This document shows positions 12,479-14,383 of a DNA stretch of 14,383 bases, in pieces. The first letter of the stretch is position 1; each line of letters starts with the position of its first letter. Position numbers and translations under genes: made by a program. The notes under the pieces are model-generated. The model worked only from the letters and a program-made list of their open reading frames with translations, was not told where the DNA came from and made no database searches. This DNA is from a candidate division NPL-UPA2 bacterium (GTDB lineage Bacteria > Bacillota > UBA994): contig QLUB01000038.1 of assembly GCA_018725205.1 (NCBI GenBank), positions 1 to 14,383 of the forward strand. The letters run 5' to 3'.

Positions 12479-13858
12479 ATGAAACTCCTCGTCGAGGAAA
12501 CTAAGCTTGTAGGCTCACCAGAGGACGCATTTACCCTACTGCACGATGACCCGTACCCGTTTTGGCTTGACAGTAGCCTCATAAGTGCCACCATGGGCCG
12601 GTGGTCGTTTATGGGAAGCAGCCCCTTTCTCACGTTTAAGTCGTGGGGACGAAAAGTGCAGTACGAGGAGCACGGACAAGTTGTGGTAAAGACCGCCAAT
12701 CCGCTGGCTGAACTGAGGTCCCTCTTGCAGCGTTTCGCTTTACCGCGTACGCAGCACACGATTCCTTTCACCGGCGGCGCAGTAGGCTTCTTTTCCTATG
12801 ATTTAGGGCGCATGATCGAGTCGCTTCCGCAAAAAGCTCAAAACGACCTGCAGACGCCTGACATTTACTTGGCATTTTACAACACGGTTTTGGCGGTAGA
12901 CCATGTTGAGAATAAGGCATACATTGTAGCGCAGTCAGAGCGTGAACTCTCTCAGCTCAAAGAGAGGCTGTCCGCTGTTCGCCCGGGGACACACGACCCG
13001 TGGGCCGGGCCAAAATTATCTCCGGCAGACGTTAAGGCTCACTTCTCCTGCGACTCGTATTCGCGGGCGGTAGACGCGATCAAAGAGTATATCGTGCAGG
13101 GCGATGTCTACCAAGTTAACATGACGCAGCGTTTACAGGCGCCGCTCCGATTGCCCCCCTTTGAGTTGTACCGCAGGTTGCGTCGGGCAAATCCGGCTCC
13201 CTTTGCCGCCTATTTAGACTGCGGCCAAGGGTTGCGCGTGCTTAGCTCGTCGCCGGAACGGTTTCTTGCGGTGCAAAACCGCCTAGTAGAAACCCGTCCC
13301 ATCAAGGGGACGCGTCCCCGCGGGCGCACTCCGGCAGAAGATGAGGCTAATGCCAAGGCGCTGCTCGGGAGTGTCAAAGACCGCGCGGAGCTGGTCATGA
13401 TTATCGACCTGATGCGTAACGACCTAGGGCGCGTGTGCGCTTATGGCTCAGTACACGTGCCCGAGCTGATCGTGCTTGAGAAGTACGCTCAAGTGTTTCA
13501 TCTCGTTTCTACGGTGCGCGGTGAGCTTGCTCCGACAAAGGACTTCGTGGACTTGCTGAAAGCCACTTTCCCCGGCGGCTCAATCACCGGGGCACCCAAA
13601 ATCCGGGCCATGGAAATCATCGAAGAACTAGAACCCGTGCGACGCGGCATTTATACGGGGGCTATCGGCTATATCGGGTTTGACGGTTGTGCTGACCTCA
13701 ACATTGCCATCCGTACTTTTGTCAATCAGTGCGATCGCTTGTATTTACAGGTGGGAGGCGCCGTGGTTTATGACTCCGTCCCCAAACTCGAGTACGAAGA
13801 AACGTTGCATAAAGCAAAAGCTATGCTGATGAGTCTAGGAGTACAGTCAGATGACTGA
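12479..13858 (+). CDS. pabB: Aminodeoxychorismate synthase component I
   Basis: Adds ammonia to chorismate to give 4-amino-4-deoxychorismate. The 459-residue chorismate-binding enzyme shows SSSPERFL (257-264), RPIKGTRPRG (273-282), DLMRNDLGRV (340-349), FPGGSITGAPK (394-404), GAIGYIGFDG and YEETLHKAKAM at the C-terminus. Lys276 in PIKGT is decisive: anthranilate synthase (TrpE) has PIAGT, whereas PabB uses this lysine. The N-terminal half has the usual regulatory-domain fold region, with GGAVGFFSYDLGR. ATG 12479 follows a G-rich site (12464-12469). The 3' end overlaps pabC by 8 nt. Confidence 0.95.
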   Translation: MKLLVEETKLVGSPEDAFTLLHDDPYPFWLDSSLISATMGRWSFMGSSPFLTFKSWGRKVQYEEHGQVVVKTANPLAELRSLLQRFALPRTQHTIPFTGGAVGFFSYDLGRMIESLPQKAQNDLQTPDIYLAFYNTVLAVDHVENKAYIVAQSERELSQLKERLSAVRPGTHDPWAGPKLSPADVKAHFSCDSYSRAVDAIKEYIVQGDVYQVNMTQRLQAPLRLPPFELYRRLRRANPAPFAAYLDCGQGLRVLSSSPERFLAVQNRLVETRPIKGTRPRGRTPAEDEANAKALLGSVKDRAELVMIIDLMRNDLGRVCAYGSVHVPELIVLEKYAQVFHLVSTVRGELAPTKDFVDLLKATFPGGSITGAPKIRAMEIIEELEPVRRGIYTGAIGYIGFDGCADLNIAIRTFVNQCDRLYLQVGGAVVYDSVPKLEYEETLHKAKAMLMSLGVQSDD

Positions 13859-14383
13859 CTACTGCTATGTCAATGGGGCGCTAGTGCCAACGTCAGACGG
13901 CGTTGTCCCGCTTGCCGATCGTTCTTATCTGTATGGGGACGGTCTGTTTGAGACGATGTTAGTGCGCGCGCGAGAGGCGTGCCTGCTAAGAGAGCATATC
14001 ACACGCATTTCACATTCTGCCGCCGCCTTTGGCTACACAGTGCCCTGCGCAGCTTTACTTAACGCGGCAGTAAACGCTGTTATTTCCGCCAATGACCTCG
14101 ACAGCGGGGCACTTCGCCTCACACTCTCCCCTCGCGCGAGCGAGGGATTGCTTGCTTCCCCCGGAAGCCCGGTCAACATCTCTGTCACTGTGCGGCGAGG
14201 AGAGCCGTACGCTGCCGCGCAATACGAGCGTGGACTTATTGCAGTAATCGCGCGCTCCACCCGCCGCAACGAACACTCGCCGCTCTGCAACCATAAAACC
14301 ACGAACTTTATGGACAATGTACTGGCAAAAAAAGAAGCCCGCTCACGCGGAGCGGATGAAGCCATACTGCTGAACACTGCCGG
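13851..14383 (+). CDS. pabC: Aminodeoxychorismate lyase (class IV PLP enzyme), N-terminal part, runs off the window
   Basis: The reading frame from ATG 13851 is open to the window end (177 full codons). Visible motifs of fold-type IV PLP enzymes are PLADRSYLYGDGLFETM (with conserved Glu34), LREHITRI, LRLTLS, and NHKTTNFMDNVLAKKEA with Lys149 as the expected PLP Schiff-base lysine, followed by GADEAILLN. The enzyme removes pyruvate from aminodeoxychorismate to give p-aminobenzoate. Branched-chain or D-amino-acid transaminases share the fold, but direct 8-nt overlap with pabB makes PabC much more likely. AGGAG (13837-13841) lies 9 nt before the start. Confidence 0.92.
   Translation, partial: MTDYCYVNGALVPTSDGVVPLADRSYLYGDGLFETMLVRAREACLLREHITRISHSAAAFGYTVPCAALLNAAVNAVISANDLDSGALRLTLSPRASEGLLASPGSPVNISVTVRRGEPYAAAQYERGLIAVIARSTRRNEHSPLCNHKTTNFMDNVLAKKEARSRGADEAILLNTA

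Overview
The window looks like a chromosomal segment of an anaerobic Firmicute, probably of the class Clostridia. The evidence is strong purine-rich Shine-Dalgarno sites, frequent GTG/TTG starts, tightly packed operons, a CitB/DcuR-type response regulator, soluble chemotaxis-type signalling, and an oxygen-sensitive Fe-S hydro-lyase of the TtdAB/class I fumarase family. This is inferred from sequence style; there is no rRNA or other marker to fix the taxon. No insertion sequence, phage gene, CRISPR array, tRNA or rRNA was seen.

Region 1 (1-2742, + strand) is a hydroxy-dicarboxylate utilisation operon. It holds the 3' end of a DASS/SLC13 anion transporter, an isocitrate lyase/PEP mutase superfamily C-C lyase that keeps the catalytic Cys, and the two subunits of an L-tartrate dehydratase (TtdA, TtdB), close relatives of class I fumarases. 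The layout suggests uptake of tartrate or a related acid, dehydration to an oxo-acid, and cleavage to smaller C2/C3 acids.

Region 2 (2791-7450, - strand) runs convergently toward region 1. A good sigma-A-type promoter (7422-7450) drives gltX (glutamyl-tRNA synthetase). Its stop codon overlaps the Shine-Dalgarno site of a large membrane receptor with PAS, GGDEF and HD-GYP domains, which appears to start at the rare codon ATT. Downstream is a CitB/DcuR-family response regulator with no histidine kinase in the window; it may have its own extended -10 promoter and may control region 1. The two convergent gene sets meet at an imperfect inverted repeat.

Region 3 (7548-14383, + strand) is one close-packed gene string: a putative 10-TM heavy-metal/manganese exporter (ArsP_2-like), a soluble methyl-accepting chemotaxis-type protein, then folE, folP, folB, folK, pabA, pabB and the first 177 codons of pabC. 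These last seven convert GTP to 6-hydroxymethyl-dihydropterin diphosphate, make p-aminobenzoate from chorismate, and join the two to give dihydropteroate. Gaps of 35 nt or less, or overlaps, join all genes, so co-transcription is likely.

The most notable points are the apparent ATT start of the c-di-GMP receptor, the pairing of a Cys-type lyase with TtdAB and a DASS transporter, and the orphan regulator beside that operon.
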